From positions 1 to 41,015 of the forward strand of contig PBTQ01000044.1 in assembly GCA_002729125.1 (NCBI GenBank): a DNA stretch of 41,015 nucleotides, read 5' to 3'. Under the pieces are notes generated by a model. It was given only the letters and a program-made list of their open reading frames with translations. It made no database searches and was not told the DNA's origin. Of this stretch, positions 39,560 through 41,015 are shown piece by piece. The stretch is from Acidimicrobiaceae bacterium. GTDB taxonomy: Bacteria; Actinomycetota; Acidimicrobiia; Acidimicrobiales; Aldehydirespiratoraceae. A program made the translations under genes and the position numbers. Positions within the stretch are counted from its first letter, which is position 1. Each line of letters begins with the position of its first letter.

Positions 39560-40588
39560 TCAGCGCCGAGGCACCACGACCTGGCAATGCCCAGGTGTGA
39601 GTGCAAGCGTTCCCCGATCACCGACAGTCGGCGCATCGAGGTGCCCGACCGTGAAGTGCACATTGACACCGTCGGGAACGCTTGCGTGCAAGTGCCAGCC
39701 ACCCCCGTAGTAGGCCGCGCCGACAATTTCGGCGTCGCCCGTCTCCGAGGCGGTGAACACGATGTCGTCGGGCCGCACCATGGCGACCGCATCGGCTGGT
39801 TCGGCGTCACCCAGATCGATCGGACCCAGCACCGTCTTGGCGGCGTCGTCGATGGGGAGGAAGCTCGCCGTGCCCATGAATGCAGCGACGAATTCATCGA
39901 CCGGCTGGTGGTACACCTCGGCCGGCGTGCCCAGTTGCCGTATCCGTCCATCACGCATCACGGCGATGCGATCACCGATCGCCAACGCCTCCTGCTGGTC
40001 GTGGGTGACAAACACGGCAGGCGTGCCGGTTGCCTTCAATGCTTCGGCCACATCGTGACGGAGCTTGATGCGCAGATTGTGATCAAGGCTGGCGAAGGGC
40101 TCGTCGAACAGCATGAGCGCCGGCGACGGCGCAAGCGCTCGGGCGAGTGCCACCCGTTGACGTTCGCCACCGGAGAGCTCGTGCGGGAAACGATCACCAA
40201 AGCCGGCGAGATCGACGAGCTTGAGGAACTCACCGACGCGGGTCTGACGCTCGTCGGCGCGGAGATAACGCAGCCCGAAGCCGATGTTGTCGGCGACGGT
40301 GAGGTGCGGGAAGAGCGCGTGCTCTTGGAAGACCAGCCCGGCGGGTCGGCGTTCCGGCGGCAGATGGTCACGGCCATCGTCGACGAGCGCACCGGCGAGT
40401 TGGATCGTGCCTCTGTCGATCGTCACCAACCCGGCGATCGAACGCAGCAAGGTTGATTTGCCGCAGCCGCTCGGACCGACCAAAGCGAGAAGTTCGCCGG
40501 GTGTGAGTTCGAGATCGACACCGTCGACTGCGAGGACGTCCTCGTAGGTCTTGACGACGGCGTCGAGCCGAAGCGGCGTGACAGTCAT
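39560..40588 (-). CDS. ABC transporter ATP-binding protein, ferric iron type (FbpC-like)
   Basis: 342 aa. Walker A GPSGCGKST (residues 38-46), Q-loop LVFQEHALFPHLTVADN, signature LSGGERQRVALARAL, Walker B PALMLFDEPFASLD, H-loop VFVTHDQQEA, and a C-terminal TOBE-like beta domain from about 240. The wording fits the Fe3+/thiamine/polyamine importer class. The ATG overlaps the stop of the permease gene by 4 nt. The periplasmic binding protein lies outside the window. Substrate is inferred from similarity to FbpC only. Confidence 0.9.
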   Translation of the reverse strand: MTVTPLRLDAVVKTYEDVLAVDGVDLELTPGELLALVGPSGCGKSTLLRSIAGLVTIDRGTIQLAGALVDDGRDHLPPERRPAGLVFQEHALFPHLTVADNIGFGLRYLRADERQTRVGEFLKLVDLAGFGDRFPHELSGGERQRVALARALAPSPALMLFDEPFASLDHNLRIKLRHDVAEALKATGTPAVFVTHDQQEALAIGDRIAVMRDGRIRQLGTPAEVYHQPVDEFVAAFMGTASFLPIDDAAKTVLGPIDLGDAEPADAVAMVRPDDIVFTASETGDAEIVGAAYYGGGWHLHASVPDGVNVHFTVGHLDAPTVGDRGTLALTPGHCQVVVPRR

Positions 40589-41015
40589 ACGCGTTCGGTC
40601 CCTCGGGACAGCTGACGCGACAGCAGGGCGACCGGGATCATCGCCACGACGATAATGGCGAGTGCCGGCAGCGCGGCTTGTTCAAAGCGCGACTCGGTCG
40701 CCAGGTTGAAGGTCCAGATCGGCAAGGTGTTGAAGCCGATTGGCCGAAGAAGCAGCGCGATCGGCAACTCCTTCAGTGCATCGACGGCCACCAGAACGGC
40801 GCCGGTGGCGACGCTCGTGCGGGCGAGAGGTGTGTGGATCCGACGCACTATCGACGCCGGCCGGGCGCCGAGGCTTCGAGCCGAAGCGGTGACCTCCTCG
40901 GGCACCTGGGCCATGCCGGCCTCGATTGCGTTGAGCCCTGGCGCCAGGAACCGGATGCTGTATGCGTAGACGAGACCGACGAGGGATCCGGTGGCGACCG
41001 TGCCGGGGAGACCCA
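40585..41015 (-). CDS. ABC transporter permease, ferric iron type (FbpB-like), C-terminal part
   Basis: About 142 C-terminal residues are in the window; the frame runs on past the edge without a stop. It shows the binding-protein-dependent permease loop (MAQVPEEVTASARSLGARPASIVRRIHTPL, the EAA motif that docks onto the ATPase) and hydrophobic helices TGAVLVAVDALKELPIALLL and ALPALAIIVVAMIPVALLS. The segment KELPIALLLRPIGFNTLPIWTF is typical of FbpB-type permeases. Coupled to the ATPase gene by a 4-nt overlap. Confidence 0.88.
   Translation of the reverse strand, partial: GLPGTVATGSLVGLVYAYSIRFLAPGLNAIEAGMAQVPEEVTASARSLGARPASIVRRIHTPLARTSVATGAVLVAVDALKELPIALLLRPIGFNTLPIWTFNLATESRFEQAALPALAIIVVAMIPVALLSRQLSRGTERV

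Overview
The window is high-GC, tightly packed DNA that reads like an actinobacterial chromosome, probably class Acidimicrobiia. I infer this from the gene content (a mycofactocin cluster, a CotH/DUF4956 pair, an NDMA-type alcohol dehydrogenase, many CoA and amidohydrolase genes), GTG starts, and many TAnnnT -10 boxes placed 6-7 nt before a start codon, the mark of leaderless transcription. I see no rRNA, tRNA, CRISPR array, IS element or phage gene. All gaps between genes are under 200 nt.

Region 1 (1-5762, minus strand): housekeeping genes. These are a type II lumazine synthase, a Thr-rich lipoprotein, serB, a thioesterase-like protein, xseA, xseB and a polyprenyl diphosphate synthase cut by the window edge. 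Most are joined by overlaps or short gaps.

Region 2 (5863-22497): catabolism of N-heterocycles and amides. A minus-strand operon encodes an M20 carbamoylase/amidohydrolase, a D-carbamoylase-like nitrilase-fold enzyme, a [2Fe-2S]-molybdopterin hydroxylase fusion, an SsnA-like aminohydrolase lacking its N-terminus, and a Nudix hydrolase. Only 31 bp away, reading the other way, lies a regulator that fuses a thiamine-binding-protein-like domain to a YheO/DauR-type HTH; its stop overlaps an 8-oxoguanine-deaminase-like gene. A crotonase, a DUF1214 protein, a second molybdenum hydroxylase (with FAD and [2Fe-2S] domains fused in reversed order) and a secreted alpha/beta hydrolase follow.

Region 3 (22506-36922): a mycofactocin region. 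mftA, mftB and mftC are followed by a GcvT/DmdA-like methyltransferase and a two-domain DUF1330-like protein. Three minus-strand membrane/surface genes (CotH, DUF4956, Bax-inhibitor-like) separate these from mftD, mftE and a mycofactocin-type SDR. An NDMA-dependent zinc alcohol dehydrogenase, the usual client of mycofactocin, lies further on, beyond an APH-like kinase and a haloalkane-dehalogenase-like gene. No mftF or mftR is visible. Just before the cluster lies a sterol-desaturase-family gene broken by four in-frame stops, all TAG, and one frameshift.

Region 4 (36956-41015): a MoxR ATPase with a VWA partner that lacks a usual start, a RidA protein, a small membrane protein, and the ATPase and partial permease of a ferric-iron-type ABC transporter.

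The leads I rate highest are the split mycofactocin locus with its two extra genes, the ligand-domain/HTH fusion regulator, and the all-amber desaturase gene.
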